A stretch of 64,000 nt of DNA from an uncultured Clostridia bacterium (GTDB lineage Bacteria; Bacillota; Clostridia; Oscillospirales; Ruminococcaceae), in contig CANDVA010000007.1 of assembly GCA_947389015.1 (NCBI GenBank), positions 59,931-123,930 of the forward strand, in the 5' to 3' direction. The notes beneath the pieces were generated by a model. That model searched no databases, had not been told where the DNA came from, and worked only from the letters and a program-made list of their open reading frames with translations. The translations under genes and the position numbers were made by a program. This document shows positions 7,988 through 18,219 of this stretch, piece after piece. How positions within the stretch are numbered: position 1 is the stretch's first letter; each line of letters opens with the position of its first letter.

Positions 7988-9556
7988 TTAAACGTTCTGG
8001 GTGGGGCGTTCGGCAGCTTCGTTAGCGGGAATAACAGACTTTTCGGAATTGATGCCGCTCGCGATAGCCTTGCCCTGTACAAACGAGTTGACCATATCGC
8101 CCAGGTTTATGCCAAGACCGTCGAGCAGACCCGAGCTTGCCTGCGTGGTCGCCTCGGTGATGTCCTTGACGAGCTTGGAGGTGTTGCCGTCGCCGTACAT
8201 GGTGATCTTGTCGATATTCTCGAGCGGCTTCGCGATAGCCTCCGCGATGGCGGGCATCTGTTCGAAATACATCTGCAATACGGCTGCCTCTTCCATTTTC
8301 TTCATTGCTTCAGCCTTCTTGTCGAGACCCTCCGCTTCCGCGAGAGCCTTTGCGCGGACGGCTTCCGCTTCCGCAAGACCGCGTGCTCTGATACCCTCCG
8401 CGTCCTGTTCGGCGGCGAAACGAGCTGCCTCCGCGCGCGCCTTTTCCGCGGCGGCTTCGTTCTGTGCCGTCACGAGAATAGCGGCGGCTTCGTTTTTCTT
8501 GATCTCCAACTCCGCCTCGGCGTTTTGGATATCCTCGTACTTGCGGGCTTCGGCGTTACGCGAAACGGTATACAGCTCCGCGTCCGCTTTCTGCTGGGCG
8601 GCGTATTTCTGCGCGTCGGCGGTCTTCTTTACGTCCGCCTCGAGCGCGCGTTCCTTTATCTCCGCTTCCTTTGCCTTGATCTCGACCTCTTTCTCCTGCT
8701 TGGCGAGGTTAGCGTTCGCGGTCGTGATCTCGATCGTCTTGCGTTGCTCCTCCTGCTGGATCGTGTATGCCGCGTCCGCCTCCGCCTGCTTGATATCCGC
8801 TTCGCGCTTCAGCTCCGCCTGCTTTATCGCGAGCTCGTTCTGGCGCTCGGCGATTGCGGTCTCGCTGTCGACCTTGGCGTCGTTAGCCTTGCGGTTAGCC
8901 TCGGCTTGAGCGATCTTGATGTCGCGTTCCGCCTCCGCTTTGCTGATAGCCGCCTTTTTCTTGATCTGCATGGTATTGTCGATACCCATATCGTTGATAA
9001 TACCGTTGTCGTCAACGAAATTCTGAACGTTGAACGAAACGATCTCCAGTCCCATAGCCCGAAGATCGGGGTCGGCGTTTTGCTTTACCTTGTCGGCGAA
9101 CGCCTGACGGTTGGATACCATTTCCTCAAGCCGCATCTGACCGACGATCTCACGCATATTGCCCTCGAGTACCTCGCGCGCCACCTGCGTTATGTACTGA
9201 ACGTTCTTGTTAAGGAAGTTCTGTTGAGCGCGGGCAATGGTATCGGGCTCCGGAGAGATCTTGACGTTTACTACCGCGTCAACGTTGATGTTGATGTAAT
9301 CGCCTGTCGGAACGGGTTGTGCTGTTTTTACGTCGACCGACATAAGCGCCAGTTCAAGCGTATCGCAACGCTCGAAGAACGGCAGCTTGATAGCCGCCTT
9401 GCCTATAACGACCTTAGCCTTGCGCCGTAGACCGCTGATGATAAACGCCTTATCGGGCGGAGCCTTGCGGTAACCTGCCGCGAACATAAAAATAATGATC
9501 GCGATTATTACTATTGCGGGAATGATTATCCCTTTGTACTGTTCAAATTCGGGCAT
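7988..9556 (-). CDS. flotillin-like SPFH-domain membrane protein
   Basis: A 522-residue flotillin/FloT-type protein. An N-terminal hydrophobic segment (GIIIPAIVIIAIIIFMFAAG) anchors it in the cytoplasmic membrane. An SPFH domain follows at about residues 35-200 (INVDAVVNVKISPEP, MREIVGQMRLEEMV). Residues 210-430 are an Ala/Glu/Lys-rich coiled coil with repeated KAEAE-type heptads, and the tail carries the conserved MYGDGN region. Flotillins scaffold functional membrane microdomains. I set the start at 9556 (MPEFEQYKG) because AAGGAGGT lies 6 bases upstream; an in-frame extension to 9658 has no ribosome site. It has its own promoter and is divergent from the V-ATPase operon. Confidence 0.92.
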   Translation of the reverse strand: MPEFEQYKGIIIPAIVIIAIIIFMFAAGYRKAPPDKAFIISGLRRKAKVVIGKAAIKLPFFERCDTLELALMSVDVKTAQPVPTGDYININVDAVVNVKISPEPDTIARAQQNFLNKNVQYITQVAREVLEGNMREIVGQMRLEEMVSNRQAFADKVKQNADPDLRAMGLEIVSFNVQNFVDDNGIINDMGIDNTMQIKKKAAISKAEAERDIKIAQAEANRKANDAKVDSETAIAERQNELAIKQAELKREADIKQAEADAAYTIQQEEQRKTIEITTANANLAKQEKEVEIKAKEAEIKERALEADVKKTADAQKYAAQQKADAELYTVSRNAEARKYEDIQNAEAELEIKKNEAAAILVTAQNEAAAEKARAEAARFAAEQDAEGIRARGLAEAEAVRAKALAEAEGLDKKAEAMKKMEEAAVLQMYFEQMPAIAEAIAKPLENIDKITMYGDGNTSKLVKDITEATTQASSGLLDGLGINLGDMVNSFVQGKAIASGINSEKSVIPANEAAERPTQNV

Positions 9557-9648
9557 GATAACCTCCTTATCCGAAAGCAAAATCCTCACCGCTCGCATTC
9601 GCCCGCTAGCCGGGCGACATAGCAATGTAATGTTTGCTTTGTAATTAT

Positions 9649-9677
9649 ATTGTACCATTTTTAAAAAATTTCGTCAA
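9649..9677 (-). promoter_or_regulatory. promoter of the flotillin gene
   Basis: On the minus strand TTGACG (9677-9672), 17-base spacer, TACAAT (9654-9649), about 90 bases before the start codon at 9556. Confidence 0.7.
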
Positions 9678-9817
9678 GATGTTACAAAGATATTTGTGAT
9701 ATTGCATAAAAAATCAGCTTTTTTTTCATCATAGAAAATATTGCACGAGGTGTTATTTTTTTGACAATATTCCAAAAAATATTACAAAAGCGATGTTATA
9801 TTTGTTGAATTTGACTG

Positions 9818-9859
9818 TTGACGATTTTGGAAGTTTGATTTAAAATAGTAGGGTATAAT
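9818..9859 (+). promoter_or_regulatory. promoter of the V-ATPase operon
   Basis: TTGACG (9818-9823), 17-base spacer, TAAAAT (9841-9846). A perfect TATAAT also lies at 9854-9859 but lacks a matched -35, so the exact start is uncertain. The leader would be 170-180 bases. Confidence 0.6.
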
Positions 9860-9889
9860 AAAATTTGCTGCCCTATTTAAATATGTATT

Positions 9890-10032
9890 GGTGTAACGTC
9901 ATAATGCCGCAGTGACAAAGGCTGCAACAAAAGCCGGCATTACGATGTCGCAGGAGCAATATCGCAGGCAAGCGGCGCTGCCGTAGCGAAGCGAGTGCGG
10001 TACGGTATTTTGCTTTCAGATAGGAGGACAGA
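9890..10032 (+). other. structured leader of the V-ATPase operon
   Basis: This 140-base leader contains an inverted pair TAATGCC/GGCATTA around 9901-9944. It then has a GC-rich block with palindromic parts, ending in TATTTTGC before the Shine-Dalgarno AGGAGGA at 10023-10029. A related stem precedes the subunit I gene. No known riboswitch class is recognised. Confidence 0.4.
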
Positions 10033-10341
10033 ATGGAAATTTTGCAGGAGATAATCAAGATGGATAAGGCGGCGGCTGCCCGCGCCGAGAAGGCTGTCGA
10101 GGAGGAGCGCCGTCTGTCGGACGAGTCGGGAGAATCTGCCGCTAAGGCGCGTGAACAGCTCGTCGCCGAGGAACGCGGCAAGGTCGAAAAGTTCTGCCGC
10201 GAGCAGGAGGCTAAGCTGTCGGAGCGGCTGTCGCAGGCGGAAAAGATCCGCGGCGAGCAGTGCGCGAGGCTCGACGAGAGCTTTAATGCGCATAGGGCGG
10301 AGTGGAAGTCCGAAATAATCGGTAGGATAACGGGGTGTTGA
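10033..10341 (+). CDS. ntpF: V-type ATPase subunit G/H (peripheral stalk)
   Basis: A 102-residue, almost entirely helical protein rich in Glu, Lys, Arg and Ala, with a heptad pattern through its length. It is the G/H-type peripheral-stalk subunit that pairs with subunit E and ties the catalytic head to subunit I. The assignment rests on coiled-coil character, length and first position in an unbroken V-ATPase operon; the sequence itself is weakly conserved. The ATG has AGGAGGA 5-8 bases upstream. The stop codon is one base from the next start, implying translational coupling. Confidence 0.8.
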   Translation: MEILQEIIKMDKAAAARAEKAVEEERRLSDESGESAAKAREQLVAEERGKVEKFCREQEAKLSERLSQAEKIRGEQCARLDESFNAHRAEWKSEIIGRITGC

Positions 10342-10342
10342 T

Positions 10343-11377
10343 ATGTCATTTTCTTCCAATTCCGTTATCGCAAAGGCTCGTGCGGTGCTCGGACGGTCGC
10401 TGACGGCGGAGGATTATATGCAGCTTGCGGCTAAAGAGAACGTGCCCGACGTGTGCGCGTATTTAAAGCAGACGGCGCGGTACGGAAAAGCATTGGCGGC
10501 GGTCAACCCGCAGACCGTTCACCGCGGGCAGCTTGAGGCTGTAATGCGGAGGTCGGTGTTCGATATATTTGAAAGCTTTCATAGGTTTGATTATACGGAA
10601 AGTAAAAATTACTTTAAATATATCGTAATGCAATTGGAGATCGAGCAGATACTTGCGGCCATACAGTGCGTAGCCCGCGGCAACGCTGACACCTATATCG
10701 CGGCAATGCCGATGTTTCTTACGGAGCATACGAGTATCGATCTGCCCGCTCTCGGCATGGCGGAGAGCCTTATCGAGGCGCTGCATATTCTGGAGGGAAC
10801 ACCGTATTTCGCGGTGATCAGGGAGCCGATCGTCAGTGCGGCGGAAACGGGCAGGCTGGATATATGCGATTGCGAACGGCGGCTGTATACCATGTACTAT
10901 ATGAGACTGCTCAAGGCTATCGAAAAGAATTACAGGGGCGAGGCGAAAAAGGAATTCAAGCGCACGGTATTGCGGAGCATTGATATGGAAAACGTGGTGT
11001 CGGTGCATAGGTATACGATGTTTTTCGGCGAGGACGCGGACAAGGTCAAGGGCTCGCTGATACCGTTTAAGTACAGACTGTCCAACGAAGCGATAGAGCG
11101 GCTGTCTGCGGAAAAGGATATCGCCAGAATATCCGCGGAGCTGGAGAATATCGGTTATCGGCACGGGTCGGAGGTCCCGCAGACGGTGGAGCTGCTGACC
11201 GAGCGGATAAGTCTCGATTACCTGCGGAAAACGCTTAGGCTGTCGCAGAACGCGTCGGTCGTGTATCTCGCGCTGACCGAGCTGCTCGAGATCGAACTGA
11301 AAAATATCAAAACACTGATAGAGGGCATAAGGTACGGACTTGACGGCGCAATGATATTGAATATGCTGGTTATCTAG
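10343..11377 (+). CDS. ntpC: V-type ATPase subunit C (AC39/d type)
   Basis: A 344-residue soluble helical protein of the V0D/AC39 family. It caps the membrane rotor and couples the central stalk (D and F) to the K ring. Recognisable parts are the N-terminal NSVIAKARAVLGRSLTAEDY, a central acidic-aromatic region with three pseudo-repeats, and the terminal ELLEIELKNIKTLIEGIRYG typical of the family. The length is normal. It begins one base after the subunit G/H stop. After it the operon shows a 198-base gap holding a hairpin before subunit I. Confidence 0.88.
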   Translation: MSFSSNSVIAKARAVLGRSLTAEDYMQLAAKENVPDVCAYLKQTARYGKALAAVNPQTVHRGQLEAVMRRSVFDIFESFHRFDYTESKNYFKYIVMQLEIEQILAAIQCVARGNADTYIAAMPMFLTEHTSIDLPALGMAESLIEALHILEGTPYFAVIREPIVSAAETGRLDICDCERRLYTMYYMRLLKAIEKNYRGEAKKEFKRTVLRSIDMENVVSVHRYTMFFGEDADKVKGSLIPFKYRLSNEAIERLSAEKDIARISAELENIGYRHGSEVPQTVELLTERISLDYLRKTLRLSQNASVVYLALTELLEIELKNIKTLIEGIRYGLDGAMILNMLVI

Positions 11378-11575
11378 TGATATATTTTGTTGTGTTTGCA
11401 ATAAAATAAACTATATGGTTATATGGTAATAAAAACGTATAAATATATTGGCAATATATTTTAAGCGGCTTTACGGCGGCGTATTATTTAACGTTCGGCC
11501 AATAGCTGCATAATGCGAGAACATGGCAAAATGTGCAGGCGGTGCGCATTTTGCTTTTAAATAAGGGGTGAATTT
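11378..11575 (+). other. intra-operon gap with hairpin before subunit I
   Basis: No reading frame fits here. The left half is AT-rich. At 11526-11552 the arms CAAAATGTGC and GCGCATTTTG form a stem around a GC loop, followed by the Shine-Dalgarno AAGGGGTG for the next gene. It could be a partial terminator that sets subunit ratios, or an RNA-processing site. Confidence 0.5.
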
Positions 11576-13555
11576 ATGGCTATTGAGAAAATGTCGCTGG
11601 TGTCGGTCGAGGGATCGGTTGAGTGGCTGGACGAGGCGCTTATGAGGTGCTGCGACAGCAGACAGTTCCAGATAACGACGGGCGGCGCGGTTCTGCGGAA
11701 TTTAAACGAGCAGAATCCTTATCTCGGAACGTACGCGAAGGTGCGTGACATGGCGGTAAATCTGAATATCAAGGCGGAGTACTGCGATTTCAAGTATGTG
11801 CCGTATGAAACGGGAGAGGATTTTGAACGGTATTTCGAGGATATCGGCAAGCGATACGACGAGATAAACGCGCAGCGCGAGCAGGTCGCTCGGATGCTTG
11901 AGGAGCACAGGGAGACAGACGCGTATCTGAAGCATTTGCTGGGTATGGACGTTTCGTTTAAAGATCTGTTCGGGCTGAAATATGTTAAACTGAGGATAGG
12001 GAGACTTCCCGCGGAGAACGAAAGCAAGCTCGGATACTATGTGTCGAAGTGCTTTGTGTTCCTTCCGTTTGAGAAAACTTCCGATTACGTATACGGGATA
12101 TATCTTGCGCCGAAGTCGCTGGTGGATTTTGCGGATTCCGTGATGAATTCGCTTTGCTTTGAGAGAACGGTGCTTCCGAATTATCTGGAGGACAATGCCG
12201 AGAACGCAGACAAAAAGCTTGCCGAGCGCATTGCCGCCGAGGAGAAGGAGCAGACGCGCATAGAGCACGAGCTGGCGTACTTTACGGACGAGCTCCGCGG
12301 AGAATTCAACGCGGTCATGTGCAAGCTGAAATACAAGTCGGACTGCTTTGAGCTGAGGAAAAAGGTGCTGATATCGGACGATAAGTTCTCGTTCTCGGGA
12401 TTTTGTCCGACGGGCGAGTACAAAAAACTCGAGGAGGCGCTGAAAAAGGTCTCGGACGATCTTAGGGTGCTGGAGATACCCGTTGAAAAGGGCAAGGCGC
12501 GCGTCGATGTTCCCGTAAGGCTGAAAAACAACAGGCTTACGAAGCCGTTTGAAATGTTCGTGAAGATGTACGGGCTGCCGACCTACGGCACGTTCGACCC
12601 TACGCCTTATGTCGCATTTACGTATATGATACTGTTCGGCATAATGTTCGGAGACGTTGGACAAGGCTTGGTGGTCACGCTGCTGGGTCTGCTTCTTACC
12701 AAGCTTACAAAGAACGGTCTTGCGCCTATAATGACGAGATTGGGAATTTTTTCAATGGCGGGAGGCTGTATTTACGGCTCGGTGTTCGGCATTGAAACGC
12801 TTATCAAGCCGATCTACCACCGTGAGGAGATATGGCACAGCGTTTGCAGGTTATTCGGAAATCTCGGAATTCCCGAGCACCCCGAGAATATATTCCAGGC
12901 GGCTACGGTGGTGCTGCTGTTCTCGCTGGGGATAGGCATTATACTGATACTGATCTCGATGCTCTTCAATACCGTGCTCAATTTCCGTGCGGGCAAAAAG
13001 GGCGAGGCACTGTTTGCGGTGAACGGCGTTGCGGGCATAGTGCTGTATGCGTCGCTCGTTGTGGGGCTTATCTGCCAGATGCTTTACGGCATCCCGCTTA
13101 TGAACGCGGCGTACATCATCTGCCTTATAGTACTTCCCGTGTTGCTGATCTTCTTTAAGCACCCGCTTTCAAATCTTATTTCGGGCAAAAAGTCCGAGGA
13201 GAAGATGAGCGTCGGAAACTTTATAATCGAGAATTTTATTGAACTGTTCGAGTCGGCGATAAGTTTTCTGTCGAACACGATGTCATATCTGAGAGTAGGC
13301 GGCTTCGTACTGTCGCACGCGGGCTTTATGCTTGTGGTATCGCAGCTTGCGGGCACGGCGAACAGCGGCGCTCCGATAACAGTCAAGACGGTGATCGTCT
13401 ATATTATCGGCAACGCTATCGTTATGGGTATTGAGGGCTTGCTTGTGGGAATTCAGGTTCTTCGTCTGGAATTCTACGAGATATTCAGCCGCTTCTACGA
13501 GGGCGGCGGTACGGATTTCAAGCCCGTTGAAATAAAGCTTGACAGCGAAACTTAA
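11576..13555 (+). CDS. ntpI: V-type ATPase subunit I (a-type membrane stator)
   Basis: A 659-residue stator subunit. The N-terminal half (1-330) is cytoplasmic and coiled-coil rich and binds the peripheral stalks. From about residue 340 (PTYGTFDPTPYVAFTYMILFG and GIMFGDVGQG, both family hallmarks) come seven or eight transmembrane helices. A late segment, NTMSYLRVGGFVLSHAGF, carries the arginine that faces the K-ring glutamate during ion transfer. The start has AAGGGGTG upstream. Full length and intact. Confidence 0.95.
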   Translation: MAIEKMSLVSVEGSVEWLDEALMRCCDSRQFQITTGGAVLRNLNEQNPYLGTYAKVRDMAVNLNIKAEYCDFKYVPYETGEDFERYFEDIGKRYDEINAQREQVARMLEEHRETDAYLKHLLGMDVSFKDLFGLKYVKLRIGRLPAENESKLGYYVSKCFVFLPFEKTSDYVYGIYLAPKSLVDFADSVMNSLCFERTVLPNYLEDNAENADKKLAERIAAEEKEQTRIEHELAYFTDELRGEFNAVMCKLKYKSDCFELRKKVLISDDKFSFSGFCPTGEYKKLEEALKKVSDDLRVLEIPVEKGKARVDVPVRLKNNRLTKPFEMFVKMYGLPTYGTFDPTPYVAFTYMILFGIMFGDVGQGLVVTLLGLLLTKLTKNGLAPIMTRLGIFSMAGGCIYGSVFGIETLIKPIYHREEIWHSVCRLFGNLGIPEHPENIFQAATVVLLFSLGIGIILILISMLFNTVLNFRAGKKGEALFAVNGVAGIVLYASLVVGLICQMLYGIPLMNAAYIICLIVLPVLLIFFKHPLSNLISGKKSEEKMSVGNFIIENFIELFESAISFLSNTMSYLRVGGFVLSHAGFMLVVSQLAGTANSGAPITVKTVIVYIIGNAIVMGIEGLLVGIQVLRLEFYEIFSRFYEGGGTDFKPVEIKLDSET

Positions 13556-13583
13556 ATTTTATGATCTTTTGGAGGACAAAATT

Positions 13584-14024
13584 ATGAATATGGTATTTCT
13601 TTTCCTTATGCCGCTGATTGCGGTAGCGGCTATCATGCTGCCCCTTTTTGTAAGTCTTAAGCGTATGCGCGACAAGAAGCCCGTGAACAGAAAGCGTGCG
13701 GTCATCGCGAACGTTGCGTCGTTCTTCGGCGTAATGCTTGTTATGACTATGATTCCGATGACGGGCGCATTCGCGGCTGCCGCTGACGCTGCCGCAGCAG
13801 GTACGGATGGTCTTGCGGAGGGCTTGAAATACATTGGTGCGGCGCTCTCGACGGGTCTGGGTACCATCGGTACGGGCGTTGCTGTTGGCGGCGCCGCTCC
13901 CGCAGCTATCGGAGCGGTATCCGAGAACGACAAGTCTTTCTCTAAAGCGCTGATCTTCGTAGCGTTGGGCGAGGGCGTCGCGATCTACGGACTGCTTATC
14001 TCTATCCTTATCCTGTTCGGTTAA
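13584..14024 (+). CDS. ntpK: V-type ATPase subunit K (rotor proteolipid)
   Basis: A 146-residue proteolipid with four membrane helices. Two N-terminal helices (MPLIAVAAIMLPLFVSL and ANVASFFGVMLVMTMIPM) lack the ion-binding motif. A C-terminal c-type hairpin follows (GTIGTGVAVGGAAPAAIGA, then LIFVALGEGVAIYGLLIS) with one essential Glu. The helix-1 glutamine and the Ser/Thr after the glutamate, seen in sodium-binding rings, are absent, which favours proton transport; this is inference. The start at 13584 follows GGAGG at about 9 bases and avoids an unlikely in-frame extension that overlaps subunit I. Confidence 0.92.
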   Translation: MNMVFLFLMPLIAVAAIMLPLFVSLKRMRDKKPVNRKRAVIANVASFFGVMLVMTMIPMTGAFAAAADAAAAGTDGLAEGLKYIGAALSTGLGTIGTGVAVGGAAPAAIGAVSENDKSFSKALIFVALGEGVAIYGLLISILILFG

Positions 14025-14038
14025 TTTGAGGAATTACT

Positions 14039-14347
14039 ATGAAATTCTATTTGATAAGCGACAACGCCGATACCAAAATGGGTATGCGTATCGCGGGAAT
14101 AGAGGGCGTTGTGGCGAGCGGCGCGGAGGAAGCGCTGAGAGCTCTTGAGAGCGCCGCGGCGGACGAGAATATCGCGGTTGTGCTTATGACCGAAAAGCTT
14201 GTGGAGCTTTGCCACGATAAGGTTTACGATATCAAGCTCAACCGCCGCAGACCGCTGATTGTTGAGATCCCCGACAGACACGGAAACAGCGGCGCTGTTG
14301 ACGCTATCAGCCGTTATGTCGAGGAGGCTATCGGCATTAAACTGTAA
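14039..14347 (+). CDS. ntpG: V-type ATPase subunit F
   Basis: A 102-residue subunit F, the small Rossmann-like part of the central stalk that associates with subunit D. The opening MKFYLISDNADTKMGMRIAG and the later NIAVVLMTEKLVE are typical of archaeal and bacterial V/A-type F subunits, as is the terminal PLIVEIPDRHG segment. It lies 14 bases after subunit K with GAGGAATT as ribosome site. Confidence 0.9.
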   Translation: MKFYLISDNADTKMGMRIAGIEGVVASGAEEALRALESAAADENIAVVLMTEKLVELCHDKVYDIKLNRRRPLIVEIPDRHGNSGAVDAISRYVEEAIGIKL

Positions 14348-14381
14348 TTAACTGCAATCATAAGATACGAGAGGAATTAGT

Positions 14382-14966
14382 ATGGATTTTGACGTTATCA
14401 ACTCCTCAAAGCTGGAGAGGTTTCGTGCGCAGATCGACCGTCAGGCGGACGAGGAGATTGCCGAGCTGACCGCGAGGATACGCGAGAAGAAGAACGCCGC
14501 GGGCAAGGCTAAGGCGGAGTTCGCCGCAAGGGAGGCGCTCGCGCAGGTACACGCGGAGCATAACAGTGCGGCGGCGCGTTACAAAAAGGAATTTTCGCGC
14601 TGTGATTTCGAGACCACAAAGGCGGTCCGCGCTCACAGAAACAAGCTTATAGAGAGCTTTTTCACGGAGATATCCGAGGAGCTTGCCGAGTTCACAAAGT
14701 CCGATAAGTACGACGGTTATCTTGAAAATTCCATTAAGAGAGCCGAGGGAGCACTCGGGAATGGCTGCGTTATCTTGGCGGCGGTAAAAGACGTCGACCG
14801 AGTAAGGGCGCTGACAAAAAACGAGGTTCGCGCGGACAGCTCGATAATACTCGGCGGCATATGCGCGCTGGACGAGGAGAAGGGCTTGTTTGCCGATTTG
14901 TCCATAGACGCGGCGCTTGCCGACGAAAAGGAGAAATTCTCCGACAAGGCGGAGCTGAGGCTGTAA
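14382..14966 (+). CDS. ntpE: V-type ATPase subunit E
   Basis: A 194-residue peripheral-stalk subunit. The first 100 residues form a charged helix (QADEEIAELTARIREKKNAA) that pairs with the G/H subunit. The C-terminal globular part ends in GGICALDEEKGLFADLSIDA, the conserved block that contacts the B subunit head. It has a GAGGAATT ribosome site. It is placed between F and A; in many clostridial operons E precedes C, so the order differs. Confidence 0.9.
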   Translation: MDFDVINSSKLERFRAQIDRQADEEIAELTARIREKKNAAGKAKAEFAAREALAQVHAEHNSAAARYKKEFSRCDFETTKAVRAHRNKLIESFFTEISEELAEFTKSDKYDGYLENSIKRAEGALGNGCVILAAVKDVDRVRALTKNEVRADSSIILGGICALDEEKGLFADLSIDAALADEKEKFSDKAELRL

Positions 14967-15009
14967 ATCAGCTTTATGCTATCCGACCTCCGAAAGGGGC
15001 TTGAGTTTT

Positions 15010-16776
15010 TTGAAAAATACGGTTTATTCTATAAACGGACCCGTTGTCAAGGCGGCGAATACGCGCGATTTCTCCATGCTCGAAATGGTATACGTCGGAG
15101 AAAAGCGGCTTATCGGCGAGGTCATCGGAGTTACCGACGAGTTCACGACGATACAGGTCTACGAGAACACCGCGGGGCTGAAGATCGGCGAGCCTATCGA
15201 AAGCACGGGCGCGCCCGTCTGCGCCAACCTCGGACCGGGAATTATTTCCAATATTTTTGACGGGATTGAGCGTCCTCTGCGCGATATGACCAAGCTTAAC
15301 GGTGTGTTTGTCGCGGAGGGAAACAGTCTGTTTTCACTCGATACAGAGAAGAAGTATGACGTTACCGTTACCGTCAAGGTCGGTGATAAGCTCAGCGGCG
15401 GCGATATTTACTGCACCTGTCCCGAGACAGCGCTAATCACGCACAAGTGTATGGTTCCGCCGAACGTTGAGGGCGAGGTTATCTTTGCTGCCGAAAACGG
15501 ACAGTATCGGGTAAATGATACTGTCATTAAGCTTAAGCTTGCCGACAACACCGAGTTGCCGCTTACAATGGTGCAGAAATGGGCGATAAAAAAAGCGCGT
15601 CCCATTGCAAAGCGTCTTTCGATAAAGCGTCCGCTTATTACGGGACAGCGTATTATAGACACGATAATCCCGATAGCAAAGGGCGGAGCGGCGGCTATAC
15701 CGGGAGGCTTCGGCACAGGAAAGACCATGACGCAGCATCAGCTTGCGAAGTGGTGCGATGCGGATATTATCGTATACATCGGCTGCGGCGAGCGCGGAAA
15801 CGAGATGACGCAGGTTCTCGAGGAGTTCTCGGAGCTTATCGACCCTAAGTCCAACCGTCCACTTACCGACCGCACGGTGCTTATCGCGAACACCTCCAAT
15901 ATGCCCGTCGCGGCTCGCGAGGCGAGTATTTACACGGGTATCACCCTCGCGGAATATTACCGCGATATGGGTTATCATATAGCGATAATGGCGGACTCCA
16001 CGTCGCGCTGGGCAGAGGCTCTGCGCGAGATATCGGGTCGTCTGGAGGAAATGCCTGCCGAGGAGGGCTTCCCGGCGTATCTGCCAAGTCGTCTTTCCGA
16101 GTTCTACGAGCGCGCGGGCTACGTTGAGAACCTCAACGGCACCGAGGGCAGCGTTACCATTATCGGCGCGGTTTCGCCGCAGGGTTCCGACTTCTCCGAG
16201 CCTGTAACGCAGAACACAAAGCGCTTTGTGCGGTGCTTCTGGGCGCTGGACAAGTCGCTTGCTTATGCGCGTCATTACCCTGCTATCGACTGGAATTCAA
16301 GCTACTCGGAGTATATCGAGGACTTGTCGGACTTCTACAACAAGAACGTAAGTCCCGATTTTATGTCGCTCCGACAGAAGATATCCAATATTTTACAGGA
16401 AGAGACCAAGCTGATGGAGATCGTAAAGCTGATTGGCGTGGACGTTTTGCCCGACGATCAGAAGCTTGCAATCGAAACGGCGAGAGTGGTGCGCGTTGGT
16501 TTCCTGCAGCAGAACGCTTACCATAAGGACGACACTTATGTGCCGCTCGAGAAGCAGCGCCTTATGATGAAGGTTATCGCAGAACTGTACGAGAAGTCCC
16601 TGGAGGCGTTGAAAAACGGCGTTCCGTTGTCCGATATCGTGGCTACGGGGCTGTTCGACAAGGCGGTCAAGATAAAGTACGACGTGCCGAATGACGAGCT
16701 GAAGAAATTCGATCGGTATTTTGCGGAAATAGAAGAAAAAATCGGCGGTTTGACCGTTACGGGAGGGCTATTATGA
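15010..16776 (+). CDS. ntpA: V-type ATPase catalytic subunit A
   Basis: The catalytic nucleotide-binding subunit, 588 residues. It has an N-terminal barrel ([18 protein letters not shown]) and the A-specific bulge domain. Walker A is GGFGTGKT at residues 232-239. The [15 protein letters not shown] block includes Walker B and catalytic surroundings, and [12 protein letters not shown] occurs in the C-terminal half. I chose the TTG at 15010 because AAAGGGGC ends 9 bases upstream; a TTG at 15001 would touch that site. The gene overlaps the subunit B start by four bases (ATGA type), so A and B are translationally coupled. Confidence 0.95.
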   Translation: MKNTVYSINGPVVKAANTRDFSMLEMVYVGEKRLIGEVIGVTDEFTTIQVYENTAGLKIGEPIESTGAPVCANLGPGIISNIFDGIERPLRDMTKLNGVFVAEGNSLFSLDTEKKYDVTVTVKVGDKLSGGDIYCTCPETALITHKCMVPPNVEGEVIFAAENGQYRVNDTVIKLKLADNTELPLTMVQKWAIKKARPIAKRLSIKRPLITGQRIIDTIIPIAKGGAAAIPGGFGTGKTMTQHQLAKWCDADIIVYIGCGERGNEMTQVLEEFSELIDPKSNRPLTDRTVLIANTSNMPVAAREASIYTGITLAEYYRDMGYHIAIMADSTSRWAEALREISGRLEEMPAEEGFPAYLPSRLSEFYERAGYVENLNGTEGSVTIIGAVSPQGSDFSEPVTQNTKRFVRCFWALDKSLAYARHYPAIDWNSSYSEYIEDLSDFYNKNVSPDFMSLRQKISNILQEETKLMEIVKLIGVDVLPDDQKLAIETARVVRVGFLQQNAYHKDDTYVPLEKQRLMMKVIAELYEKSLEALKNGVPLSDIVATGLFDKAVKIKYDVPNDELKKFDRYFAEIEEKIGGLTVTGGLL

Positions 16777-18206
16777 GTTTGCAGTATGTAGGACTGAAAG
16801 ACATAAACGGTCCTCTTGTAGCGCTTGAAGGCGTTACGGGCGTGGCGTATGACGAGATCGCGAGGATACGTCTAAGCGACGGCACAGAGCGTATCGGACG
16901 TGTTGTAGAGCTTGCGGGCGACAAGGCTGTTTTGCAGGTATTCGAGGGCACGAACGGCATTTCCCTGACGAACACAAGGACGGTTTTCTCGGGAAAGCCG
17001 CTGGAGATACCGCTTGCGTCGGAGATGCTCGGGCGCGTGTTCAACGGCGCTGGCAAGCCCGTCGACGGATTGGGCGCGGTGTTCCCCGAAAAAATGGGAG
17101 ACGTAAACGGACAGTCGCTGAATCCCGTAGCGCGGCAATATCCGAGAAATTATATCCACACGGGGATCTCCTCGATAGACGCGCTTATGACGCTTATCCG
17201 CGGACAGAAGCTGCCGATTTTCTCCGGCTCTGGCTTGTCTCACAACAAGCTCGCGGTGCAGATAGCCAAGCAGGCTAAGATCACGGGCGAGGACAATGCG
17301 GACTTTGCGATAGTATTCGCAGCTATGGGCGTACAAAATGACGTCGCGGACTATTTCCGACGCTCGTTCGAGGAAACGGGCGCGATAGAGCGCGTTTGTA
17401 TGTTCCTGAACCTGTCAAGCGATCCGATAATCGAGCGATTGCTCACGCCGCTTTGCGCGCTGACTGCCGCCGAATATCTGGCGTTTGAAAAGAATATGCA
17501 CATTTTGGTCATTATGACCGATATGACGAGCTACGCCGAGGCGCTGCGCGAGTTCTCGTCCTCGAAGGGCGAGATCCCGGGCCGTAAGGGCTACCCGGGC
17601 TATCTGTATTCAAATCTCGCGGCGCTGTACGAGCGCGCGGGAGTTGTCGAGGGCAGCACGGGCTCGGTAACGCAGATTCCCATTCTGACCATGCCGAACG
17701 ACGACATTACCCATCCTATCCCCGACCTTACCGCGTATATTACGGAGGGTCAGATCGTATTTGACCGTGATCTTGACCAGAAGGGAGTTTATCCGGGACT
17801 GTCGGTGTTGCTGTCGCTGTCGAGACTTATGAAGGACGGTATCGGCGAGGGCTACACGCGCGACGATCACGCGGCGGTATCCAACCAGCTTTTCGCGGCG
17901 TATGCCAAGGTGCAGGACGCGCGTTCGCTCGCTTCGGTAATCGGCGAGGAGGAGCTTTCCGAGAGCGACAGAGCGTATATGCGCTTTGGAACGTTGTTCG
18001 AGGAGCATTTTCTGAATCAGGGCTTTGACGAGAGCAGATCCATCGACGAAACGCTCGATCTCGGCTGGGACTTGCTGTGTGCGCTGCCTAAGAATGAGCT
18101 TGACCGAATCGACGAGAAGCTGCTCGAGGAGAAGTACGATCCCGAACGCGCAGCGCGATTTTTCGGCGATACGGATATAAAAGCCGATATAGCCAACGAG
18201 ATGTAA
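16773..18206 (+). CDS. ntpB: V-type ATPase subunit B
   Basis: The non-catalytic, nucleotide-head subunit B, 477 residues, which alternates with A in the A3B3 hexamer. Typical blocks are [13 protein letters not shown], the degenerate P-loop [34 protein letters not shown] with [14 protein letters not shown], and [20 protein letters not shown]. Full length. Starts inside the stop region of subunit A; 13 bases separate it from subunit D. Confidence 0.96.
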   Translation: MSLQYVGLKDINGPLVALEGVTGVAYDEIARIRLSDGTERIGRVVELAGDKAVLQVFEGTNGISLTNTRTVFSGKPLEIPLASEMLGRVFNGAGKPVDGLGAVFPEKMGDVNGQSLNPVARQYPRNYIHTGISSIDALMTLIRGQKLPIFSGSGLSHNKLAVQIAKQAKITGEDNADFAIVFAAMGVQNDVADYFRRSFEETGAIERVCMFLNLSSDPIIERLLTPLCALTAAEYLAFEKNMHILVIMTDMTSYAEALREFSSSKGEIPGRKGYPGYLYSNLAALYERAGVVEGSTGSVTQIPILTMPNDDITHPIPDLTAYITEGQIVFDRDLDQKGVYPGLSVLLSLSRLMKDGIGEGYTRDDHAAVSNQLFAAYAKVQDARSLASVIGEEELSESDRAYMRFGTLFEEHFLNQGFDESRSIDETLDLGWDLLCALPKNELDRIDEKLLEEKYDPERAARFFGDTDIKADIANEM

Positions 18207-18219
18207 ACAGGAGCATATT

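Noticed and set aside
8001..9430. Long plus-strand frames opposite the flotillin gene
   Set aside because: They mirror the repetitive Ala/Glu/Lys coiled coil of flotillin and have Ser/Ala- or Leu/Arg-rich low-complexity translations.
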